A DNA stretch of 8,049 nucleotides from Dehalococcoidales bacterium (GCA_028712845.1 JAQTPO010000089.1:1-8049); one strand, 5' to 3'. Shown: positions 1 through 5,509, counted from the stretch's first letter. Numbers and translations: made by a program. Notes: generated from the sequence alone by a model not told the origin.

Positions 1-50
1 GGAAAACGGTAAGTTAAAGTGCCGATTAAAAGTGAACCCGTGAGAAAATT

Positions 51-806
51 ATGAACGAGCACATCTTTTACAACGACCTGCTGGTAAGCTCATTTTTAAT
101 AGCGACGATAGTTTTTGTCGCTTTGTTCTTTTTTTCGGCTCCTTACGGCAGACATGTCAGAAAGGGCTGGGGTCTTACCATTAATAACAAGCTGGCGTGG
201 ATTCTTATGGAAGCGGCATCACCGATAGGCTTTGCCGTTTGTTTCTTTTTCGGGAATACAACAACAATTGCGGCGCTGGCCTTTTTATTATTGTGGGAGG
301 CGCATTACATCCATCGCGCTTTCATTTACCCGTTCAGCCTGCGCGGAAACAGACATATGCCTGTTCTTGTCATTGTCTTCGGGCTGATTTTCAACCTGAT
401 GAATGCCTATCTCAACGGGCGATATATTTTTACTTTCTCTAATGACTACACCAATGAATGGCTGACCGACCCGCGTTTTATCTGCGGAATAGCGCTGTTT
501 GCTGCGGGATATCTGATTAACCGCGCCGCCGACCAGACACTCCGTAATCTGCGTAAACCGGGTGAAGATGCTTATAAAATACCGCAAAACGGCATGTACC
601 GCTGGATTTCCTGTCCCAACTACTTCGGGGAAATTGTCATCTGGACCGGTTGGGCAGTAGCCACATGGTCGCTGCCGGGACTGGCATTTGCCGTCTGGAC
701 GGTAGCTAATCTGGCGCCGCGCGCCCGCTCCCATCATGCCTGGTATCTGGCAAACTTCTCTGATTATCCTGCCGCACGCAGGGCGCTTTTACCATGGGTA
801 TGGTAG
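51..806 (+). CDS. Steroid 5-alpha-reductase family (3-oxo-5-alpha-steroid 4-dehydrogenase-like) membrane enzyme
   Basis: The 251-residue product is a complete member of the steroid 5-alpha-reductase C-terminal domain family, whose known members reduce a carbon-carbon double bond next to a carbonyl with NADPH, in the membrane. Hydrophobic segments fill much of the first 170 residues. The diagnostic part is the C-terminal third: KIP at 176-178, then CPNYFGE at 188-194, then PRARSHHAWYL near 222-233 and a final SDYPAARRALLPWVW. These match the family's G-x-F/Y...SCPNYFGE and HH-x-WY...YP-x-R-x-A-L/I-P signature, which contributes to the NADPH site. Length (about 250-260) is normal. The ATG at 51 has a modest GTGAG at 40-44. 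The substrate cannot be told from sequence: steroid, polyprenol or another enone lipid are all possible. The last 22 codons and stop are duplicated at 2672-2747. No neighbour suggests a steroid pathway. Confidence 0.88.
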   Translation: MNEHIFYNDLLVSSFLIATIVFVALFFFSAPYGRHVRKGWGLTINNKLAWILMEAASPIGFAVCFFFGNTTTIAALAFLLLWEAHYIHRAFIYPFSLRGNRHMPVLVIVFGLIFNLMNAYLNGRYIFTFSNDYTNEWLTDPRFICGIALFAAGYLINRAADQTLRNLRKPGEDAYKIPQNGMYRWISCPNYFGEIVIWTGWAVATWSLPGLAFAVWTVANLAPRARSHHAWYLANFSDYPAARRALLPWVW

Positions 807-812
807 GAGAGA
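737..812 (+). repeat. 76-bp direct repeat, left copy (3' end of the reductase gene)
   Basis: This stretch matches 2672-2747 at 75 of 76 positions, and the similarity stops abruptly at both edges. It covers the last base of His229, codons 230-251, the TAG stop and 6 further bases of the reductase gene. The only difference is A794 versus G2729, the third base of a proline codon, so the encoded peptide is the same in both copies. Inside it are two small inverted repeats: CCTGC at 768-772 with GCAGG at 778-782, and TACCAT at 790-795 with ATGGTA at 800-805. The layout resembles attachment sites used by elements that integrate into gene 3' ends, but a simple segmental duplication would look similar. 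Confidence 0.97.
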
Positions 813-813
813 G

Positions 814-838
814 GTAACAAGCAGCCCCTCTTTGTTAC
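814..838 (+). other. Inverted repeat (hairpin) just after the reductase gene and left repeat
   Basis: GTAACAA (814-820) is perfectly complementary to TTGTTAC (832-838), giving a 7-bp stem with an 11-base loop. It starts 7 bases after the reductase stop codon and one base beyond the direct repeat. An alternative stem, AGAGG (810-814) with CCTCT (827-831), competes with it. No T-run follows, so it is a poor intrinsic terminator, though it could still mark the transcript end or be a protein-binding palindrome at the edge of the inserted-looking segment. Confidence 0.5.
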
Positions 839-862
839 AAAGTTCCCTCCCAATACATTATC

Positions 863-884
863 TCCCAAAGCGCAACTCCGTTTG
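863..884 (+). repeat. Degenerate promoter-proximal block, left copy
   Basis: Reading TCCCA, then AAGCG, then CAACTCCGT and TTG, this block aligns with 2760-2784 (TCCCA, TTAGCTC, CAACTCTGTG, TTG) with about 19 identical columns of 25 when short gaps are allowed. In both places the final TTG is the start of the -35 box of the next gene's promoter, and each block lies shortly downstream of a copy of the 76-bp repeat. It may be a diverged part of the same duplication or a shared operator. The significance of the alignment was not computed. Confidence 0.4.
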
Positions 885-910
885 ACTCCAGACATATCCT
901 CGAGTAAAAT
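882..910 (+). promoter_or_regulatory. Sigma70-type promoter of the fused ABC permease gene
   Basis: The -35 box TTGACT (882-887) and -10 box TAAAAT (905-910) are separated by exactly 17 bases. Transcription would begin near 917, giving a leader of about 46 bases before the GTG start at 963. The promoter lies inside the repeat-bounded segment, so the permease gene can be expressed independently of the reductase gene. Confidence 0.72.
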
Positions 911-949
911 AGCCATACCTGTCATTATTGATTGAGATTGCATTTGCAT

Positions 950-954
950 GGAGG
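950..954 (+). promoter_or_regulatory. Ribosome binding site deciding the GTG start of the permease
   Basis: GGAGG sits 8 bases before GTG 963. An in-frame ATG exists at 948, but it has no upstream ribosome binding sequence and overlaps this one. The spacing therefore favours GTG 963 as the true start and removes five residues from the longest reading. Confidence 0.75.
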
Positions 955-962
955 ATGGTTCA

Positions 963-2645
963 GTGAATACGGAAAACAAACGGGTAATCATTGCGGTAAT
1001 ACGAAGGGCAGTTTTTGCGGGACTGATTTTGCTTGCTGTCTGGTTAATTTTGCTAGCCCTCAGAGGGGCTATACCCGTGAGTGTGATTGAATCGATGGAT
1101 GCCTCTCTCCCAACTGATTCCAGTACGTGGGACTGGGATAAATCCTTATTTACGGACAGGATTGTATCCGAAACGATTGTACAGCGTCTCGGCGATACGT
1201 TGCGTATGATTGCCCTGAGTGGACTGATGAGTCTGGTTCTTGCGGGTTTGTTTCTGCTCATTGGTGAACTTGTCAGCAAAGTAACTAAAAGACCCGACTG
1301 GCTGGTGAAAACACTCAGCATTTTACGGGTGGTACTGGTCAGCGGTGGCGCTACTGCTCCTGTATTCATTGTCAGCTTGTTGTTTTTCATAATTTTCCCT
1401 GTTAAATGGCAGTGGTCTATGCCGTTACAGTCAGTATGGTCATTATTATGGGCAGTATTCTTAACTTCTCTTTTACCGGCGTGGCTGCTGGTCCAGACAG
1501 GACATGGAATACTGATGAACCAGAGAGAGAATACCCCTAGTTTAGTATTGTTGCGGCGTGTCGGGATAAGCCTGTTAATCAGATTGCTCAAGCTGGCAGG
1601 CGTAATCGTTATCGTTACCATATTTTTAGGACAGGTAATTCCGCCACCGGGGTTGGGGACTTCCCTCTTATCCGGAATAAATATGAGAGATTTCCCTGTA
1701 ATTTTTGGTGTTACCTGGGTCTTCGTTATCATCGTGGTGCTGGTAAAACTGGTTGCCGAACTGATAGAGATTATCTACCATCATTTAACCGGAAAAAGTG
1801 CACCCATAGAGGCTGTTATCGAAAAGCCAGTAGACAGAAGAAAAATATCAAAAGGATGGCTGACATTCTCTTTAATCTTAGTAGTTCTTATTATTTTGAT
1901 AGCATTATTTGCACCGCTTCTGGCTCCTTATGGACCTAACGAAGCCAATCTTCATGACAGAATGCTGGCGCCATCAATGCAACACCTGTTGGGCACGGAT
2001 GCTCTTGGTCGAGATATGCTCAGCCGTGTGCTCTATGGAATCCGGATGGATGTATTAATCGGTTTTACCTGTGCCATAGTTCTGACTATTCTAGCTATCG
2101 GCTGGGTTATGCTATCAACTCACTTCAGGAAGAAGAATAACTGGCTGGGTGACACGCTGGAGGATTTGGTGATCCTGCCCGGAGACATCATCTGTTCTTT
2201 TCCATGGCTTGTCCTGCTTATTTTCTTGATGAGTCTGATTAGTGAATATGGCGTTTTATCGATTGCTTTAATCAGCGGTCTGGTAATGTTCCCCCGTACT
2301 GCGGGGATGATAAAAGAAGCTTACTATTCATTGCCTGAAGGGAAGGGGTGGCTTCAGAGCATATTATGGTCAATACCGGTAGCGCTCATTTTCACTACGG
2401 CTGGAATTATTCTTTATGTCGCCACTATCTCCTACCTTGGTTTCGGTGTTCCCCCGCCTGCCCCTGAACTCGGAAGTATGCTGTCAGGCTCAGGAAAGGC
2501 ATACATGCTTCAAGCCCCTTGGATGTGTCAGTCGCCGCCTTTATGCCTGTCATTAATACTGCTAATCTTGGTAATGACAGGGGACGTTTTACTGGAAAGG
2601 TTCGGTTTTCGTTCCAAGGCAGTGTGGTCTAAATCAATGGAGTGA
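963..2645 (+). CDS. Fused DppB-DppC-type ABC transporter permease (peptide/nickel family)
   Basis: The 560-residue product from GTG 963 joins two permease halves usually made as separate proteins. The first half (about 1-265) looks DppB-like, with an N-terminal membrane segment at about 8-33, a soluble loop, several membrane helices and the signature PPPGLG at 227-232 followed by INMRDFPVIFG, equivalent to the family's GLG...RDYPVVQG. The second half begins near 297 with a membrane helix, LAPYGPNEANL, and HLLGTDALGRDMLSRVLYG at 341-359, a hallmark of DppC/OppC, and ends with SYLGFGVPPPAPELGSML. This family moves peptides, nickel or other solutes inward using a binding protein and two ATPases, none of which is in this window. 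The cytoplasmic EAA coupling loops are weak: the second half has KEAYYSLPEGKGW at 451-463 and the first half has only a short Arg-rich loop near 194-205. It may therefore use unusual partners or be impaired. The gene is bracketed by the 76-bp repeats. Confidence 0.85.
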   Translation: MNTENKRVIIAVIRRAVFAGLILLAVWLILLALRGAIPVSVIESMDASLPTDSSTWDWDKSLFTDRIVSETIVQRLGDTLRMIALSGLMSLVLAGLFLLIGELVSKVTKRPDWLVKTLSILRVVLVSGGATAPVFIVSLLFFIIFPVKWQWSMPLQSVWSLLWAVFLTSLLPAWLLVQTGHGILMNQRENTPSLVLLRRVGISLLIRLLKLAGVIVIVTIFLGQVIPPPGLGTSLLSGINMRDFPVIFGVTWVFVIIVVLVKLVAELIEIIYHHLTGKSAPIEAVIEKPVDRRKISKGWLTFSLILVVLIILIALFAPLLAPYGPNEANLHDRMLAPSMQHLLGTDALGRDMLSRVLYGIRMDVLIGFTCAIVLTILAIGWVMLSTHFRKKNNWLGDTLEDLVILPGDIICSFPWLVLLIFLMSLISEYGVLSIALISGLVMFPRTAGMIKEAYYSLPEGKGWLQSILWSIPVALIFTTAGIILYVATISYLGFGVPPPAPELGSMLSGSGKAYMLQAPWMCQSPPLCLSLILLILVMTGDVLLERFGFRSKAVWSKSME

Positions 2646-2671
2646 TGTCGGTAGTCTCCTTTTGTGTGATT

Positions 2672-2747
2672 TGCCTGGTATCTGGCAAACTTCTCTGATT
2701 ATCCTGCCGCACGCAGGGCGCTTTTACCGTGGGTATGGTAGGAGAGA
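2672..2747 (+). repeat. 76-bp direct repeat, right copy (stranded reductase gene end)
   Basis: This copy matches 737-812 except for G2729. It lies 26 bases after the permease stop codon. Read in the reductase frame it still encodes AWYLANFSDYPAARRALLPWVW plus stop, with no reductase coding sequence in front of it, so it is a gene fragment rather than a gene. That it stayed in frame and differs only at a silent site suggests either recent origin or divergence while it was part of a functional gene elsewhere. Confidence 0.97.
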
Positions 2748-2759
2748 ATTAGGGTCGAT

Positions 2760-2784
2760 TCCCATTAGCTCCAACTCTGTGTTG
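2760..2784 (+). repeat. Degenerate promoter-proximal block, right copy
   Basis: This is the partner of the block at 863-884, found 12 bases after the right 76-bp repeat against 50 bases after the left one. It ends in the TTG of the -35 box of the Fe-S gene promoter. The shared core CAACTC-C/T-GT is the strongest part of the match. Confidence 0.4.
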
Positions 2785-2810
2785 CACGAATGTAAATCAA
2801 GTGTTAAAAT
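2782..2810 (+). promoter_or_regulatory. Extended -10 promoter upstream of the Fe-S protein gene
   Basis: TTGCAC (2782-2787) and TAAAAT (2805-2810) are 17 bases apart, and TG at 2802-2803 supplies an extended -10 motif. Transcription would start near 2817, leaving a long leader of about 170 bases before the ATG at 2986. The long leader makes post-transcriptional control possible. Confidence 0.65.
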
Positions 2811-2811
2811 C

Positions 2812-2881
2812 GGTCTAAGTAGAGTGACTTCGCCTTGGAATAACCTTAATATCCGCTTATGTGGGTGGGCCAAGATAGACC
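2812..2881 (+). ncRNA. Possible folded 5' leader element of the Fe-S protein mRNA
   Basis: Three nested pairings can be drawn. GGTCTA (2812-2817) pairs with TAGACC (2876-2881), CTTGG (2834-2838) with CCAAG (2870-2874), and ATCCGC (2851-2856) with GTGGGT (2861-2866, two G-U pairs) around a TTAT loop. The two outer 3' strands are separated by one base. The fold could be a leader regulatory structure, but the predicted transcription start near 2817 would cut off most of the outermost strand. It matches no riboswitch class that I recognise. Energy and conservation are untested. Confidence 0.25.
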
Positions 2882-2970
2882 AATATATTTTAGAAGGAAT
2901 CATCTGAGGTGTCGCATTCATCAATGTTTTTACCTGTGTGTGTCATAATCTAATAAAATATATCATAGAT

Positions 2971-2975
2971 GGAGG
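2971..2975 (+). promoter_or_regulatory. Ribosome binding site deciding the ATG start of the Fe-S protein
   Basis: GGAGG (within GGAGGG) lies 10 bases before ATG 2986. The reading frame stays open back to an ATG at 2938, but that start lacks a comparable site, and the extra 16 residues do not resemble the lysine-rich start of the protein. ATG 2986 is preferred. Confidence 0.8.
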
Positions 2976-2985
2976 GACAGTATCG

Positions 2986-4179
2986 ATGAAAGAGCTTAGT
3001 GAGAAAAACAAAAAACTGCAAAAAGCGACAGTTAAATCCAGTGAAGAGGTTCGAGCAAGAGTTGAAAAACTGGTACAAAAGAAGATTGACCCCATTTACA
3101 GGGAAATCGCCGGAAAGATTGAGCCAGCCTTAAAGGACTCAAAATATGTGCCGTGGATGCTGGAGAGGTTTCTTCCCTTAGAGCAAGCGAAGGTAGTGAT
3201 AGCTTTACCCGATACCTTCAGGAAAGAATCCGATGGAAGGCTGGAAGTGTCCGAGGAATTTGCAAAAAAGGTTGGGGTTGATAAGAATACAATAAATAAA
3301 TATATGCAGGCATTATTCGAAAAGGGGTTTATTTTCCCCACCAGGAAAGGTCCTCAAATTCCTCGCTTTATTAGTCAGTGGTTCGATACACAGAATAATG
3401 TCAAATACGATGAATCAGTCGGGAAAGAGTTTTTTGAGTTATGTAGAGCGTATAGCGAAGATGAGATAGAAAAAAATAAACTCAAGAAAATTGCTGCTGG
3501 AGGCGTACCGTCGATGAGAATCACGCCACGGTGGAAAGCTATCAAAGATATTCCCGGAGTCTTGCCTGTTGAAGACGTGAGAGAGATATTCAAAGCTCAC
3601 CAGATTATCGGCTTAGTACATTGCGCTTGTAAGAAACGATATCCGGAGCGAGAATGCAAGGTGCCGGATGAAGTATGTTTCGTTACCGGCAGGACGGCTG
3701 AGTATAATATCGAACGTGGAGCTGCCAAGAGGGTCAGCCTCAAAGAAGCGCTTGACCTACTTGATGAGCTGGAGAAGTATCCGTTGGTTCATACCGTTGG
3801 CTACTCGGCAAAGAAGCCGGAGGATGTCGGACTTTTCTGCAATTGCCATTGGGATTGCTGTGGAAGTTTGAGAATAGCCTTCTTGCCGGATGCCAAAGTC
3901 ACCTTAGAACAGGCGGAGGGCAAAAGCCGTTTCGCGGCTACCGTCGATGCATCGAAGTGCATTGGTTGTAAGACATGCGTAAATGAGCGATGTCAGTTTG
4001 GTGCGGCGCAGATAAAAAATTATCCGGAGTATGGCGGAGAACGGGCATATGTTGACGCCGAGTTATGCACAGGATGTGGTAGCTGTGTGGAAACCTGTCC
4101 TGTAGGCGCACGGAGTCTGAAGATTGTCCGGCCACCCGAGTTCATCCTGGAACGCGAAATAAAAGCGGCGTACGAGTAG
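2986..4179 (+). CDS. Winged-helix and multi-cysteine protein with C-terminal 2x[4Fe-4S] ferredoxin domain
   Basis: The 397-residue cytoplasmic protein has no signal peptide. An Arg/Lys-rich helical start is followed by a helix-turn-helix-like segment around 87-125 (EEFAKKVGVDKNTINKYMQ, then ALFEKGFI). A cysteine region follows with C213, C215, C224 and C231, and a second group at C285, C287, C291 and C292 (CNCHWDCC). The C-terminal ferredoxin domain has a first cluster at C325, C328, C331 and C336 and a standard CX2CX2CX3CP cluster at C361, C364, C367 and C371. This order is known from 4Fe-4S binding proteins of strict anaerobes whose exact role is undefined. Electron transfer, or redox control of a partner, is a reasonable inference. 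Two oddities: the family's usual CNCC reads CNCH here, and the first ferredoxin motif is CX2CX2CX4C, one residue longer than usual. The gene stands alone, with its own promoter and a long leader. Confidence 0.8.
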   Translation: MKELSEKNKKLQKATVKSSEEVRARVEKLVQKKIDPIYREIAGKIEPALKDSKYVPWMLERFLPLEQAKVVIALPDTFRKESDGRLEVSEEFAKKVGVDKNTINKYMQALFEKGFIFPTRKGPQIPRFISQWFDTQNNVKYDESVGKEFFELCRAYSEDEIEKNKLKKIAAGGVPSMRITPRWKAIKDIPGVLPVEDVREIFKAHQIIGLVHCACKKRYPERECKVPDEVCFVTGRTAEYNIERGAAKRVSLKEALDLLDELEKYPLVHTVGYSAKKPEDVGLFCNCHWDCCGSLRIAFLPDAKVTLEQAEGKSRFAATVDASKCIGCKTCVNERCQFGAAQIKNYPEYGGERAYVDAELCTGCGSCVETCPVGARSLKIVRPPEFILEREIKAAYE

Positions 4180-4203
4180 AGTGCCTAAGTAGTTTCCCAT
4201 GAT

Positions 4204-4257
4204 GACCTGATTCCTTATTACGAGATTATAACGGGTATCGTTTTAAGGAGTCAGGTC
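4204..4257 (+). terminator. Long imperfect hairpin downstream of the Fe-S gene (terminator or palindromic repeat)
   Basis: Bases 4204-4217 pair with 4244-4257 through 14 consecutive pairs, one of them T-G, starting with GACCTGA against TCAGGTC. Inside the 26-base loop, ACGA (4220-4223) can pair with TCGT (4238-4241), extending the fold past a TT/TT internal loop. It starts 25 bases after the Fe-S gene stop codon. No clear T-run follows, so calling it an intrinsic terminator is uncertain. A REP- or MITE-like palindrome or an RNA-stabilising structure is possible. Confidence 0.5.
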
Positions 4258-4282
4258 AATATATTATCAACATTCTTTTACC

Positions 4283-4326
4283 ATACCAGTCTCGTATCGA
4301 TGTGCGGGGTAAACTCCATCTGGTAT
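4283..4326 (+). other. Second inverted repeat in the Fe-S gene to glpX spacer
   Basis: ATACCAG (4283-4289) pairs perfectly with CTGGTAT (4320-4326), and a smaller stem, GGGG (4306-4309) with CTCC (4314-4317), sits inside. Within the same loop, TCTCGTA (4290-4296) is also complementary to TACGAGA (4219-4225) in the upstream hairpin, so alternative pairings are possible. It has no known function. The rest of 4180-4396 contains no gene that I can support. Confidence 0.35.
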
Positions 4327-4396
4327 CCATGAAAATCAACCGGGTTCAGTCTTCACTGGAATGGATGTTTTATCTCGTTCTGTCTGTAAATACAAG

Positions 4397-4425
4397 TTGA
4401 CAATAGCCTCGTCCTGTCTTATGCT
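4397..4425 (+). promoter_or_regulatory. Near-consensus sigma70-type promoter of glpX
   Basis: A perfect -35 box TTGACA (4397-4402) is followed after exactly 17 bases by TATGCT (4420-4425), which keeps the key -10 positions except for the fourth and fifth. Transcription would start near 4432, about 32 bases before the GTG start. This suggests strong, possibly constitutive expression. No operator is evident. Confidence 0.78.
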
Positions 4426-4453
4426 TTTCATTTAGTGATGATTAAATAAAGTT

Positions 4454-4457
4454 GAGG
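4454..4457 (+). promoter_or_regulatory. Ribosome binding site deciding the GTG start of glpX
   Basis: GAGG lies 6 bases before GTG 4464. The alternative in-frame TTG at 4452 overlaps this site and has no ribosome binding sequence of its own, so GTG 4464 is chosen. Confidence 0.65.
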
Positions 4458-4463
4458 TTAGAA

Positions 4464-5465
4464 GTGGCAGAAGCTAAAGCTCGTAAAGTAATTGAACGTA
4501 ACATTGCCATGGAACTGATGCGCGTCACTGAATCTGCCGCCATGGCGGCAGCACGTTTTCTGGGCAGAGGGGATAAAAACCTGGTAGATAGCACAGCCGT
4601 AGCTACAATGCGTAACGTTATGGGTTATATGCGTATGGATGGAGTTGTGGTGATTGGCGAGGGGGAAAAAGACGAGGCGCCGATGTTGTACATCGGAGAG
4701 CGTATCGGTAACGGCTCGGATTTAAAGGTTGATATCGCGGTTGACCCTATCGATGGTACTACGCTCGTTGCGCGAGGTCTTCCGGGTGCTATCTCTGTAA
4801 TTGCACTTTCGGAAAAGGGAACGATTCACTGTCCCAGTCAATTTGTTTATATGAATAAAATCGTTACGGGACAGGAAGCAAGGAATGCTATCGATATCAA
4901 TGCCTCCGTGGCGGAGAATCTCAAAAATATTGCCAAAGCCAAGAAAAGAAACATAGCAGAACTTACCGTAGTGGTTTTAGACAGACCGCGGCATGAGCAG
5001 TTAATATCAGAAATCAGAAGCGCCGGTGCCCGGGTGAAATTGATTTCCGATGGGGATATTGCCGCCAGCATTCAAGCCGCGATGCCCGGCATGGAGGTCG
5101 ATGTATTGATGGGTATTGGCGGTACAACCGAGGGTGTTATCTCCGCTGCTGCTATCCACTGTATCGGGGGTAGCATACAATGCAAAGCCTGGTCCAGAAA
5201 TGAAGCCGAAAGGAAAGCGGCGATTGCGGCTGGGGTCGATGTGGATAAAGTGTACAAGACAAGGGACTTGATAGATAGTGATGATGTCTTTTTTGCTGCC
5301 ACAGGTGTCAGCAGCGGGGAGTTACTCAAAGGAGTGCGTTATTTTAGTGACGGCGCATACACCCAGTCTCTGGTAATGCGCTGCCGGTCAGGCACTATCC
5401 GCTGGATAGATTCCCGCCATAATTTCAATCGGCTGAACAAAGTCGGTTTCTTTAAGCTCAGTTGA
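4464..5465 (+). CDS. glpX: Class II fructose-1,6-bisphosphatase
   Basis: The 333-residue cytoplasmic enzyme hydrolyses fructose 1,6-bisphosphate to fructose 6-phosphate, the committed step of gluconeogenesis, and needs a divalent metal. Length is normal for GlpX (about 320-336). It aligns with E. coli GlpX throughout: RVTESAA at 20-26, LGRGDKN at 33-39, GEGEKDEAPMLYIGE from 65, VDPIDGT at 93-99, GIGGTTEG ending near 224, and ATGVSSGELLKG further on. By alignment from memory, the metal/substrate residues D33, E57, D85, E88 and E213 of E. coli correspond to D42, E66, D94, D97 and E223 here. The E-to-D change at 97 (DPIDGT) is common in this family. In some lineages GlpX also acts on sedoheptulose 1,7-bisphosphate, which sequence alone cannot settle. 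It appears to be transcribed alone from its own promoter. Confidence 0.95.
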   Translation: MAEAKARKVIERNIAMELMRVTESAAMAAARFLGRGDKNLVDSTAVATMRNVMGYMRMDGVVVIGEGEKDEAPMLYIGERIGNGSDLKVDIAVDPIDGTTLVARGLPGAISVIALSEKGTIHCPSQFVYMNKIVTGQEARNAIDINASVAENLKNIAKAKKRNIAELTVVVLDRPRHEQLISEIRSAGARVKLISDGDIAASIQAAMPGMEVDVLMGIGGTTEGVISAAAIHCIGGSIQCKAWSRNEAERKAAIAAGVDVDKVYKTRDLIDSDDVFFAATGVSSGELLKGVRYFSDGAYTQSLVMRCRSGTIRWIDSRHNFNRLNKVGFFKLS

Positions 5466-5485
5466 TTGACGAGAATAGAGTGTTA

Positions 5486-5509
5486 CTGCCATGATGCGAT
5501 ATCAGGCAG
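5486..5509 (+). terminator. Hairpin downstream of glpX
   Basis: CTGCC (5486-5490) pairs with GGCAG (5505-5509) and TGAT (5492-5495) with ATCA (5501-5504), giving 9 pairs with one bulged A and a 5-base loop. It starts 20 bases after the glpX stop codon. No T-run follows, so it is only a weak intrinsic terminator candidate. The remaining bases up to 5606 show no convincing promoter; TTGGCT at 5561-5566 has no well-spaced -10 partner. Confidence 0.4.

Larger units (their letters stand above)
813..2671. mobile_element. Repeat-bounded segment carrying the permease gene (possible small integrated cassette)
   Basis: The unique DNA between the two 76-bp direct repeats is 1,859 bases long and contains one gene with its own promoter and ribosome binding site. 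The left repeat completes the reductase gene and the right repeat is a stranded copy of that gene's end. That is the expected result when an element integrates into a gene's 3' end and restores it. No integrase, transposase or terminal inverted repeats are visible, so if this is an element it is non-autonomous or a remnant. A duplication with later replacement of the middle is an equally honest alternative. The boundaries are seen directly; mobility is inferred. Confidence 0.4.

Noticed and set aside
1..43. Possible tail of an upstream gene ending at TGA 41-43
   Set aside because: Fourteen open codons at the window edge are too few to support a gene. The other two frames also end within 15 bases, so the frame cannot be chosen.
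288..737. Antisense reading frame over the reductase gene
   Set aside because: There is no recognisable domain, and it lies opposite a gene with clear family motifs.
810..838. H-type pseudoknot formed by the two overlapping stems after the reductase gene
   Set aside because: The loop that would cross the 7-bp stem has zero bases, so both stems cannot form together. They are alternatives at most.
764..1732. Long antisense reading frame (322 codons) over the permease gene
   Set aside because: Its product is rich in Ser, Thr and Asn without domains and lies opposite a well-supported gene, so it is a coding shadow.
2749..2771. tRNA-like 3' end (GGG-TCGATT-CCC followed by TCCA)
   Set aside because: The T-arm loop is one base short, the arm is only three pairs, and no upstream anticodon or D arm exists, so a tRNA or tRNA-derived attachment site cannot be supported.
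2662..2907. Open frame running through the right 76-bp repeat
   Set aside because: It reads the repeat in a different frame from the reductase, has no ribosome binding site and encodes nothing recognisable.
4329..4400. Small open frame of 23 residues beginning MKINRVQSS
   Set aside because: There is no ribosome binding site, and the stop overlaps the -35 box of the glpX promoter.
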